Assembly (NCBI RefSeq): GCF_017545445.1
Contig: NZ_JAFWOM010000168.1
Location: 17,538 to 81,537 of the forward strand
Length of the DNA: 64,000 nucleotides
Direction: 5' to 3'
From: Fibrobacter sp.
GTDB lineage: Bacteria; Fibrobacterota; Fibrobacteria; Fibrobacterales; Fibrobacteraceae
Part shown: in pieces, positions 34,459 through 42,252 of the stretch
Numbering within the stretch: the stretch's first letter is position 1
Layout: every line of letters starts with the position of its first letter
Position numbers and translations under genes: made by a program
Notes under the pieces: model-generated
Told to the model about the DNA's origin: nothing
Seen by the model: the letters and a program-made list of their open reading frames with translations, nothing else
The model's database searches: none

Positions 34459-34812
34459 ATGAGAATGTTTCGCAGTTTATTGATTGTTTTCTTACTAGCC
34501 TCTTCTTTGTGGGCGAAAACCGAGTATTTTATTTTGCCTGTGCAATTGCAGGGAGTCCATGAAGATTATGCCGAAAGAATAATTTCATTGGTCAAGGAAT
34601 ATGCTGCTATAGATGGCTATGCCATTGTCTCCAATGAAAAAGATTGCGATTACTTGTTGCAGATAAAATTGCTTCGCGAAGAAATCGGTGTTGCCGTTAT
34701 TTTTGAAAAGAAAAAAAAGAACGATAAAGTTGTATGGTCTTATGGACACATAGCCTATACGCCGAATGATTTTATTCCTATCGTGAGCTATGTCTCGCGT
34801 GAAATAAAGTGA
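34459..34812 (+). CDS. Exported hypothetical protein
   Basis: A 117-residue protein I do not recognise. It has a signal peptide (MFRSLLIVFLLASSLWA) and a small mixed alpha/beta body (EYFILPVQLQGVHEDYAERI, YAIVSNEKDCDYLLQIKLLR, GVAVIFEKKKKNDKVVWSY). A pattern of alternating strands around one helix recalls small periplasmic domains of the TolB-N/CsgG kind, but the resemblance is weak. It is followed after 25 bp by a small lipoprotein gene, and the two are probably cotranscribed. Confidence 0.6.
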   Translation: MRMFRSLLIVFLLASSLWAKTEYFILPVQLQGVHEDYAERIISLVKEYAAIDGYAIVSNEKDCDYLLQIKLLREEIGVAVIFEKKKKNDKVVWSYGHIAYTPNDFIPIVSYVSREIK

Positions 34813-34837
34813 TGATTATAATAGGAACTTTGGGCGT

Positions 34838-35275
34838 ATGAATCGAATTCTTGTTTTGCTTGCTCTGTCTTTGCCGCTTGTGGGGTGCATGGGCATGATG
34901 GTGCGTGTCTCTGACGGCAGGGCTGATTATTCTATTTATAAGAATGGTTCTTTAGCTTGCACGCGAAGCGATAGCTGCGAGGTCTATGTTTCTGGTGGTG
35001 ATGCTATGTATTTGGATGCTCGCCGAAATAATGTTGTCTATGGCGGTATGGCCGTTTATAGACAGTGCAATTCTTATGAAGGGGCTTCTGGGCCTTCGTT
35101 CGTTTCTCCGACAGAAGGTGTTTTAGCTTCTTCTGTTTTGAGCGTGTTTTCTTTGACGTCTTGGGCGGCAACTGCTGGCGATTGCCGAGGCTATTTCCCT
35201 CTCGAAGTAGAAATTCCTATCGGTCCGAGAGATTCATTACAAGCGAACTATCCGTGGGAAAAACCTATAAAGTAA
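34838..35275 (+). CDS. Small lipoprotein, function unknown
   Basis: A 145-residue lipoprotein. The signal MNRILVLLALSLPLVGC has a good lipobox (LVGC, Cys 17). The mature part contains short strands with several Cys residues (LACTRSDSCEVYVSGG, YRQCNSYEG, GDCRGYFPLEVEI), which may form disulphides. The pattern DGxADYxIYKNG...LACTRSDSC suggests a PEGA-like or tail-spike accessory domain at most; I cannot assign it. It pairs with the preceding exported protein. Confidence 0.65.
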   Translation: MNRILVLLALSLPLVGCMGMMVRVSDGRADYSIYKNGSLACTRSDSCEVYVSGGDAMYLDARRNNVVYGGMAVYRQCNSYEGASGPSFVSPTEGVLASSVLSVFSLTSWAATAGDCRGYFPLEVEIPIGPRDSLQANYPWEKPIK

Positions 35276-35882
35276 CACAAATTTTCTAATCCGCTAATTA
35301 CAAGACTTTACTGGATCCCTCGTCGCTTCGCTTCTCGGGATGACGCTTTCTTTCTACTTGCACTTTCACTTCGTTCAAGTGCCAATAGTGTGCAAGGTTA
35401 TGACGCAGCAGAATACTTGTATTTTGATATGTCATAATCGCAGCCACGAACGCCAACGGCGTTCAATGCTGGCCTCGGTCATGTCCATACAAAAGCGTAC
35501 AAAGCGAATGCCGCAAAAAATGCTTGCATTTTTTCCTCATAGAGGATAACTCAACTAGAGAACAGATGTTCTAAGTTTCGTATATATGGCTGAGCTGAAG
35601 TTGCGGACGCGAAGCGTCAACTATGGCCGCGACGCTCGACCTACGCATTTGCACTTCGTGCAACCCCTTCGGCTCGGATATACGAAAATAAATTTTCATG
35701 CATCACTCGCCTTACTGGGGTTTGTCCTACCGCCTACTTCTAACTTCCTACCGCCTACTTCCTACTTCCTACTGCCTACTGCTCTTGTGTGCTACATCAT
35801 ATCTTTTTTCAGGATTCCTTAAAAGACTTGATTTTAAGGGGTGAAAATTTCTATCTTTGGCTCGGTTAAATCATGAGGTGAT
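35276..35882. repeat. Repeat cluster: hairpin repeat, modular repeat and heptamer array
   Basis: 35,311-35,346 is a GGATCC...GGGATGAC hairpin repeat. 35,440-35,535 is module C (shared, inverted, with about 1,066-1,135). 35,528-35,580 is module A (shared with 935-985). 35,586-35,660 is module B (shared, inverted, with about 996-1,065). 35,725-35,781 is a CTA-oriented heptamer array. Short reading frames here share peptides with those near 1 kb only because the DNA repeat is shared. Confidence 0.75.
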
Positions 35883-37709
35883 ATGGTAAAATCAACACGG
35901 TCCGAATCAAAGTACAAGCGTTTGAGCCGTATTTATTACAATCGAATGTTCCCGCGTCGTCAGGATGCCGTGCAGGTGGCATGGTCTGTTGCGGCGGGTG
36001 TTTTTATCGGTATTTGGCCTACAATTGGCGTTGCTATTATCTTGACGGTTGCGTTCTGTGCGCTTTTCAGGCTGCCGAAGGTTCCGGGAATCGTTTCGTC
36101 TTTTGTAGCCAATCCGTTGACCCAGTTCGGCTTTTTCTACCCGACGGGTTATATGCTCGGCTGCAAAATCGTTCATCCGGAAGCGATTAAGTTTGATTTT
36201 CTCGAAGAATTTCAGGGGCTTTCTTTCAAAAATTTTACATCGGTGATTTCTCATTTGTGGAATGATGCCGCAGACCACCTGTTGGCGTTCATGATTGGCA
36301 TCACAATTGTCGCGGCCATCGGCGGAGCCATCTTCTTTTTTCTAGCTTATTTCATCGTAAGTTACAGAAAGAAAAAATGGATTGAGGCAAAGACGGGTTA
36401 TATCCATAACTTGATTGCCGAAGATGAAGTTTTAATCAAAGAAGCTCACAAAGGAAAGAAACCTATGATGCACATTTTCCCGTTCAAGGCTTTGCGTCCG
36501 GTGAACCCGGCTGAAGCCGAGACTATCTCTGCGCTCCCTTACGACGTGATGAACCGCGCCGAAGCCAAGGCCATGGCCGAGGGCTTGCCGCATTCTTATT
36601 TGCGCGTGACCCGTGCCGAACTCGAACTTCCGGATTCCGTCGATGCTTATGATCCGAAGGTCTATGCCCACGCTCGCGAGAACTTGGACAAGATGATTGA
36701 AGATGGCGTGATTGCTTTCGACAAGAAGCCTTGCCTCTACGTCTATCGCCAGACGATGAACGGTCGCGAACAGTATGGCCTTGTGTGCTGCGTTCCGGCT
36801 GCAGATTACTTCAACGGCATTATCAAGAAGCACGAACTGACACGTGCGGACAAGGAAGAAGACCGTCTGCGTCATGTGCTCGCCACTAACGCCAACACCG
36901 GTCCGGTGTTCCTTACGTATCGCGACAACGGCCAGTTCGATATCTTCGGGGCCGTGACCAAGCGCAAGCCTGTTTATGACTTCGTGAGCAAGGGCGACGG
37001 CTTTGGCCACACGGTTTGGGTCATTGATGACGATGCCGAAATCGAAGCTATCCGCAAGTCTTTTGAATCTGTGCCGGTGAGCTACATCGCCGATGGTCAC
37101 CACCGCAGTGCCGCCGGTGCCCGTGCCGCTAGCTACCGTGCCGAACAGAACCCGAACAACACGGGTAACGAAGAATACAACCGTTACCTCGCGATTCTCT
37201 TCCCGAGCACCCAGCTCAAGATTCTCGACTACAACCGCGTATTGAAGGACTTGAACGGCCGCACGCCGGAACAGCTCATGGAAGAATTGAAGAAGGTGTT
37301 CGATATCGCTGAACTCGATTCTATGCAGAGCCCCTCTAAGCAGAATCAGGTGAACTTCTACATGGGTGGCAAGTGGTACGCTTGCACGTTCAAGGACAAG
37401 TACCTCAAGAACTTGGGCCCGGTCGATAGCCTTGACGTGGCTCTCCTCCAGAAACTCGTGCTGGGTCCGCTTTTCGATATCGATGATCCGCGTACCTCGA
37501 AGCGCATCGACTTTGTCGGTGGCATCCGTGGCCTCGGCGAACTCGTGAAGCGCGTCGATAGCGGTGAATGCGCCTGCGCATTTGCGATGTATCCGACCAC
37601 GCTTGACCAGCTGATGAGCATTGCGGACGCCGGCGCCATCATGCCGCCGAAGAGCACTTGGTTCGAACCGAAGCTCCGTGACGGTCTCTTGGTCCACACG
37701 CTCGACTAG
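35883..37709 (+). CDS. DUF2062-DUF1015 fusion protein
   Basis: A 608-residue fusion. Residues about 1-170 are a DUF2062 membrane domain: RIYYNRMFPRRQDA, VAAGVFIGIWPTIG, ANPLTQFGFFYPTGY, helices at about 35-60 and 140-165. Residues about 196-608 are a complete DUF1015 domain: IFPFKALRPVNPAEAETI, LPYDVMNRAEA, the signature SYIADGHHRSAAGARAA (about 400-416), RTSKRIDFVGG. DUF1015 is normally a separate soluble protein of about 410 residues. Met 195-196 (36465) is preceded by AAGGAAAG, so an independent DUF1015 product could be made from the same gene. Codon use becomes notably C-ending in the second half. Function of either domain here is unknown. Confidence 0.8.
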   Translation: MVKSTRSESKYKRLSRIYYNRMFPRRQDAVQVAWSVAAGVFIGIWPTIGVAIILTVAFCALFRLPKVPGIVSSFVANPLTQFGFFYPTGYMLGCKIVHPEAIKFDFLEEFQGLSFKNFTSVISHLWNDAADHLLAFMIGITIVAAIGGAIFFFLAYFIVSYRKKKWIEAKTGYIHNLIAEDEVLIKEAHKGKKPMMHIFPFKALRPVNPAEAETISALPYDVMNRAEAKAMAEGLPHSYLRVTRAELELPDSVDAYDPKVYAHARENLDKMIEDGVIAFDKKPCLYVYRQTMNGREQYGLVCCVPAADYFNGIIKKHELTRADKEEDRLRHVLATNANTGPVFLTYRDNGQFDIFGAVTKRKPVYDFVSKGDGFGHTVWVIDDDAEIEAIRKSFESVPVSYIADGHHRSAAGARAASYRAEQNPNNTGNEEYNRYLAILFPSTQLKILDYNRVLKDLNGRTPEQLMEELKKVFDIAELDSMQSPSKQNQVNFYMGGKWYACTFKDKYLKNLGPVDSLDVALLQKLVLGPLFDIDDPRTSKRIDFVGGIRGLGELVKRVDSGECACAFAMYPTTLDQLMSIADAGAIMPPKSTWFEPKLRDGLLVHTLD

Positions 37710-37749
37710 TGATTGTCGCTGCTGTGTAGCGCATAAGCGAAATTTTAAG

Positions 37750-37781
37750 ACGCACTCGACTAAAAATCGGGTGCGTTTTTG
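37750..37781 (+). terminator. Terminator of the DUF2062-DUF1015 gene
   Basis: Stem ACGCACTCGA (37750-37759) / TCGGGTGCGT (37767-37776), loop 7 nt, followed by TTTTG. Confidence 0.8.
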
Positions 37782-38183
37782 TTTTGTTTAAAAGCATTTT
37801 TATCATAAATCATTTGCGTGTAACTTGGTGAAAATCAATAAGTTACATTTTTCTGAAAATAAAAAAGTGCCGTTTTTTAATCAAAATAGCCATTTTTGTG
37901 ATAATTTGTATGCTTTATGTAAGAAAATTCTTGTCAAGGGATAGTTGAAAAAATTCCTGTTGATAAGTTGTGCTAATACATAGTGATAATAGTGTTGTTC
38001 GTACGTTTGTAAGAATGGTGTAAATTGGAAAAATTTGGATAAAAAGTGTTTTAAAAAAAAATTTGGCTTTTTTGAAGCAAAAAAGGGCATTTAAAATTTT
38101 TTTCGTTTGAGGCGCTTGTTCTTCGGCTTTCCTTTCTTATTTTTTGCTTGCCTCTTTTATACTACTGGTTGGTTTTTTAGATC
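37782..38183. promoter_or_regulatory. AT-rich region upstream of dnaA with DnaA-box-like sites
   Basis: About 400 bp of very AT-rich DNA without a gene. Two 9-mers differ by one base from the classical DnaA box TGTGGATAA: TGTTGATAA (37958-37966) and TTTGGATAA (38034-38042). A-tracts and T-tracts surround them. It could be an autoregulatory region or part of a replication origin; GC skew and genome position, which would decide, cannot be seen. Confidence 0.4.
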
Positions 38184-39647
38184 GTGGAAAATACTGTTTC
38201 TTTGTTGGATATTGCAGAGTCGCCTTGGCAACAGGTGCTTGATCGCGTGCGTTCGGAATGCAAGGATTTTTTTGGTGCCGTGATTCTCGACGCTCTTGGT
38301 TATGAGGGATTTTGCAATGGCTATGCTTTGCTCACTGTTCCTGATGAACTTCGCGAAAACTGGGTGAATTCCCACTATGGCGATTTGTTGCGCAAATCCT
38401 TTACAACTGTATTTGGTAGCGAGTTTGTTGATTATCGCATTCGTCAGATTGCACCTTCGGATCCGATTCCGGAAATCAAGCTCACGAAGCCTGTTATTCC
38501 GCGAGTGACAGAAGGCCCGAAGGTGGTCAAGCGTCCGAAACAGCCTTTAGCACTTTATGCCCGCTACACTTTTGAAAACTTTGTTGAAGGGGAGTGCAAT
38601 TCTACGGCGTTCCGTGCATGTCAGGCGGTCGCTGAAAATCCAGGCGATCCTTCTTTGAATCCGCTGTTCGTTTATGGTGAAACGGGACTTGGCAAGACTC
38701 ATTTGTTGCAGTCTATCGCTGCGAAAATCCAGAAGAACCGTCCGGAAGCTTCCATTGTCTATTGCCATGCTTACGACTTTTTGCGTGACGCGACTGCGAT
38801 GGCTTCGGCTTTGCATAACAAGACGGGCAATGTGCGCGAACTTGCAGAGAAGTTCCGTGAACGCTATGAACTTTGCGATGTGCTTTTGCTCGATGATGTG
38901 CAGCTTTTGGAAAAGGGTCTCTGGACGCAGGAACGCCTTGCTATTTTGATTAGGCATTTGCGTGCTGAGGGCAAGCAGGTCGTGATTTCTTGCGACCGCC
39001 ATCCGTCCAAGTTCAAGGTTGTCGATACGGATAACGATGCCCGCAGCGCTTCGAGGTCTTCGATTCCGAGTATTTCCAAGAAGCTCCTCACGCCGCTGGA
39101 ATGTTGCGTTGCCGTGGGCCTTGACGAACCGGATTTGGCAACCCGCATGCACTTGATTAGCAAAAAGTCCGAAGATTTGCCGTTTGCCAAAGCGGACCGC
39201 GAAGAAATTTGCCGTTACCTCTCGATGCCGCCGCGCAAGAACGTGCGACTCATTGAAGGGCTTCTGAACTTCCTTGGCGCCATGAACATGTTCTGCAAGG
39301 CGGATTTGAACTTGAGTAGCGTGAAGCGTCTTGTCGCTCCGTCGGAACATGGTGGCCATGTGGAATTGACGGCGAAGAACATTACCGAAGCGGTTGCGTT
39401 GGAATACCATGTCGAAGTTTGCGAACTTTCGTCCAAGCGTCAGTCTGCTGCGATTTCGATGCCCCGCAAGGTGGCAATGTTCCTATGCCGCGAACTCACG
39501 ACGGATTCGCTACAAAATATTGGTGCGATGTTCTGCAGGGACTATGCCACTGTAATCGCCGCCATAAATTCCCTGAAAAAGCAGATGGAAACGGATGCGT
39601 CCCTTGCAAGGCGCGTTCAGGATATCCGTTATATGCTGGAAGCCTAG
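38184..39647 (+). CDS. dnaA: Divergent DnaA-type replication initiator
   Basis: An AAA+ protein of DnaA architecture (487 aa). N-terminal domain I-like region (WQQVLDRVRSECKDFFGAVI), then domain III with YTFENFVEGECNSTAF, Walker A VYGETGLGKTHLL (about 161-173), Walker B CDVLLLDDVQLLEK (about 230-243) and SCDRHPSKF. Domain IV keeps MPRKVAMFLCRELTTDSLQNIG, but the DNA-reading signature GGRDHTTV is changed to FCRDYATV. An insertion (DTDNDARSASRSSIPSISKK) follows the sensor region. GTG 38184 is the start. Either this is the genome's DnaA with altered specificity, or a paralogue; the neighbours (no dnaN, recF or rpmH) do not settle it. Confidence 0.75.
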   Translation: MENTVSLLDIAESPWQQVLDRVRSECKDFFGAVILDALGYEGFCNGYALLTVPDELRENWVNSHYGDLLRKSFTTVFGSEFVDYRIRQIAPSDPIPEIKLTKPVIPRVTEGPKVVKRPKQPLALYARYTFENFVEGECNSTAFRACQAVAENPGDPSLNPLFVYGETGLGKTHLLQSIAAKIQKNRPEASIVYCHAYDFLRDATAMASALHNKTGNVRELAEKFRERYELCDVLLLDDVQLLEKGLWTQERLAILIRHLRAEGKQVVISCDRHPSKFKVVDTDNDARSASRSSIPSISKKLLTPLECCVAVGLDEPDLATRMHLISKKSEDLPFAKADREEICRYLSMPPRKNVRLIEGLLNFLGAMNMFCKADLNLSSVKRLVAPSEHGGHVELTAKNITEAVALEYHVEVCELSSKRQSAAISMPRKVAMFLCRELTTDSLQNIGAMFCRDYATVIAAINSLKKQMETDASLARRVQDIRYMLEA

Positions 39648-39648
39648 C

Positions 39649-40518
39649 ATGATCGCTCTTTTGACGGGTGGCGCCGGCGTCGTAGGGAAGGCGTTGTGTC
39701 GGGAACTCATAGCACGCGGAGTGTGTGTCCGCGTCTTGACGCTTCCGAGCGATTCTCTGGCAAAATCCTTGCCGGCTGAGGTTGATGTCCGTTATGGCGA
39801 TGTGACCGATTTTGAATCTATTCGAAGTGCGTTTGATGGGGTCGATGTCGTCTATCATTTGGCGGCAATTCTTTTATCGACCAAGCGCGGTGCGTTTGAA
39901 CAGGTGAATACCGGAGGGACGCGGAATGTCTTGGAAGCCTGCAAACTTGCGAATGTCCGCCGGTTCCTTTACGTATCGAGTATTTCTGTGACCTACCCGG
40001 TGCTCACGCCTTATGGCGAAAGCAAAAAGAAAGGGGAGGTGCTTGTGCATGCGTCCGGACTCGACTGGACGATTGTGCGTCCGACGCTTGTGATTGGCGA
40101 TGGGGGCGGGGTCGAGTTCAACATGTTCCGCGATTACGTAAAGCGTTTCCCGGTCTATTTTATGCCGGGAGGCGGCAAATGCTTAAAACGTCCGGTCCGC
40201 AGTGTCGATTTGGTCAAGGGTATTGCCGTTGCCGGGCTAGAATCGAAAGCTGTAGGAAAAACCTACGCCCTCGCGGGGTCAACGGTGATGACGATGGCGG
40301 AGATGGCCGCGCATGTTTTGAAAAACGCTGGGATGCGTCACTTGATGATTCCGCTGCCATGGTGGATTTCTCGAAAGCTGGCTGTTTTGAAGAATTGGAT
40401 TGGCGGGGAGCGTGTTTCTGCCGAACAAGCGTTGGCTGGCTTTTTGTACGATGCCGCGCCGTCCATCGAAGAAGCCGAAAAAGACCTAGATTACCATCCC
40501 GGCTGCCCGTTTTTTTAG
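39649..40518 (+). CDS. NAD(P)-dependent epimerase/dehydratase (extended SDR)
   Basis: A 289-residue Rossmann-fold oxidoreductase acting on a nucleotide sugar or similar substrate. The cofactor loop is LLTGGAGVVGKALCREL at the N-terminus (GxxGxxG), then DVRYGDVTDFESIRSAF, VYHLAAI, NTGGTRNVLEA, RFLYVSSISVTYP and the catalytic YGESKKKGE (YxxxK, about 122). It ends DYHPGCPFF, normal for the family. ATG 39649 starts directly after the dnaA stop; upstream ATG 39595 would overlap dnaA by 53 bp. The TAG stop begins a TAGACGA heptamer array. Confidence 0.82.
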   Translation: MIALLTGGAGVVGKALCRELIARGVCVRVLTLPSDSLAKSLPAEVDVRYGDVTDFESIRSAFDGVDVVYHLAAILLSTKRGAFEQVNTGGTRNVLEACKLANVRRFLYVSSISVTYPVLTPYGESKKKGEVLVHASGLDWTIVRPTLVIGDGGGVEFNMFRDYVKRFPVYFMPGGGKCLKRPVRSVDLVKGIAVAGLESKAVGKTYALAGSTVMTMAEMAAHVLKNAGMRHLMIPLPWWISRKLAVLKNWIGGERVSAEQALAGFLYDAAPSIEEAEKDLDYHPGCPFF

Positions 40519-40715
40519 ACGAAAGAACGGCTCTTCGAGCCTATAGACGATAGACGAAAGAGGGGGAACCGTCATTCCCGCGAAGGCGGGAATCTAATGC
40601 TTTAAGATCCTCACCTCCGTGAGGATGACACGCCTCCAGGATGACAAATTCCTAACCACCAACCACTAATCACTAACCACTGTCTACTTCCTACTTCCTA
40701 CTAATCAATCGTCTA
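40516..40715. repeat. TAGACGA array, hairpin repeats and CTA-oriented arrays
   Basis: 40,516-40,560: units TAGACGA, AAGAACG, then TAGACGA, TAGACGA, AAGAGGG, beginning at the preceding stop codon. 40,571-40,641: three small hairpins of the GGATGAC/ATTCCCGC class. 40,650-40,715: units CTAACCA, CCAACCA, CTAATCA, CTAACCA, then CTACTTC, CTACTTC. Confidence 0.75.
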
Positions 40716-40806
40716 AATTGTATAGTATAAAAGAAATTTCGTATCATATCCGTAATTTTTAACAGATTCTTATCTCATTCCTTATAAATAATTTATATTG
40801 TAATGC

Positions 40807-42162
40807 ATGAATAAGAAAAAAATTTTAGCTCTTTTAGTTTCCTCCGCATTCCTCTTTGCGGCTTGCGGCGATGATGACAGCCCGTCATCTCCTAAGAATG
40901 AAAAAGAAATTTCGTCTTCTTCTGAGGATGATTGCGATTCCGATGAGTGCGATGAAGGAAAATCCTCTTCTTCAAAGAAGAGCGGTTCTAAGTCCTCGTC
41001 TTCCAAAGCGAACGATAAAAAGTCTTCCGATTCTAAAGATTCCAAGTCATCTTCCTCGGTTAAGAATTCTGATAAATCGTCTTCGAGTGCCGCGAAGGAT
41101 GAAAAATCTTCGTCTTCTGTCGCCAAGGACGAGCCTAAATCATCTTCTGCCAAGGACGAGCCGCAGTCTTCTTCTTCGTTTGTCGCTCCGAGCGGTGAAC
41201 ATGTGGCCTTCATCGAAGAATTGGAGAAGAATATGGAGCTGAAGTTGTTCGGCCATACGGTTTATCTCTCTACCGGTAGCAAGCAAGGCTTTTTCGCGCT
41301 CCGCATACCCGATGAACTTTGGGTTGTAACGTATTCCAATTTTGAAAATGGCGAAGTTGTGTTTAAAGAGGGTGCCGTTGGCATGGAATACGCCGATACT
41401 GATGCTGCAAAGCAAATTAAGGAAAAAACGAAGGACGGCATCACGATTTCCTTTAAGGTCGATAAGGATGGCGTGCTCAAGTATGCCGTCAATGGCGCGA
41501 AGGAATATAACGAAGCCGTAAAGGCTAACGTCGCGGTTCAGAAGGGCAAGGTCTCCAAGGCCGAAACGATTATGAATAAAGTTTATACTTGCTCGGATGG
41601 CGATACGACAAGGACGTTTACTTTCTTCGATAATTCCTACATCTTAGAAAATATTGCAAAAGAAAAAACCGTGAGTTGGATTGCTGGCCACTACGATATC
41701 CAGCGTAGCACGTTGCTGATGCGGCCTGCTTATTACGACAAGCAGATTTATACGATGTACAGCTATACGGTAGGTGAAGACAAAACGATTGTGGCATCTA
41801 ACGGAAAGTCGATGAATTGCGCTGTAAAAGACAACGCTGTGACATACGTAAAGAAATCGGATGTGGTGAACGAATGGCAAGCGACCGATAATGGTGTTGA
41901 ATGGATGCTCACTATAAAGTCCAGCGGTGAATTTGAAATAGAAGCATACGAAAATAGAAAGAACATCGAAGTCAAGACGGGCCTTTGGGAAATCTATGGA
42001 AACCAGCTCATGATGCGCAATAAGAGCTGCTTGAATCCTGATAAATGCTCGACAAGTGTTCATGGAGCCGTTACAATAACGTCGGACGGTATGGAATACA
42101 AGCATCTTAATTCGGATACGCCGAAGATGCCGCAGAAGTGGACTGTGCCGGAATACGAATAA
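40807..42162 (+). CDS. Lipoprotein with Ser/Lys/Asp-rich linker
   Basis: A 451-residue lipoprotein. Signal peptide with lipobox FAAC (Cys 20). Residues about 21-130 are a low-complexity linker of Ser runs with Lys and Asp (SSSSVKNSDKSSSS-type units), like that of the FISUMP lipoproteins but more charged. The C-terminal 320 residues form a beta-rich, unrecognised domain with two similar halves: YTCSDGDTTRTFTFFDNSYILEN...HYDIQRSTLLMRP and WQATDNGVEWMLTIKSSGEFEIEA...WEIYGNQLMMRN. This recalls lipocalin-like stress domains, but I do not assign one. It is monocistronic with a terminator at 42,199. Confidence 0.75.
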   Translation: MNKKKILALLVSSAFLFAACGDDDSPSSPKNEKEISSSSEDDCDSDECDEGKSSSSKKSGSKSSSSKANDKKSSDSKDSKSSSSVKNSDKSSSSAAKDEKSSSSVAKDEPKSSSAKDEPQSSSSFVAPSGEHVAFIEELEKNMELKLFGHTVYLSTGSKQGFFALRIPDELWVVTYSNFENGEVVFKEGAVGMEYADTDAAKQIKEKTKDGITISFKVDKDGVLKYAVNGAKEYNEAVKANVAVQKGKVSKAETIMNKVYTCSDGDTTRTFTFFDNSYILENIAKEKTVSWIAGHYDIQRSTLLMRPAYYDKQIYTMYSYTVGEDKTIVASNGKSMNCAVKDNAVTYVKKSDVVNEWQATDNGVEWMLTIKSSGEFEIEAYENRKNIEVKTGLWEIYGNQLMMRNKSCLNPDKCSTSVHGAVTITSDGMEYKHLNSDTPKMPQKWTVPEYE

Positions 42163-42198
42163 GGCTTTATACATCTTTATGGACTCTTTTATAACAAG

Positions 42199-42228
42199 TG
42201 TACCGCTCGAATGCGGTGCATTTTTTTA
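42199..42228 (+). terminator. Terminator of the Ser-rich lipoprotein gene
   Basis: Stem TGTACCGC (42199-42206) / GCGGTGCA (42213-42220), loop TCGAAT, then seven Ts. Confidence 0.85.
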
Positions 42229-42252
42229 TTTTCTAGCTAGAGGTTTGAAATC

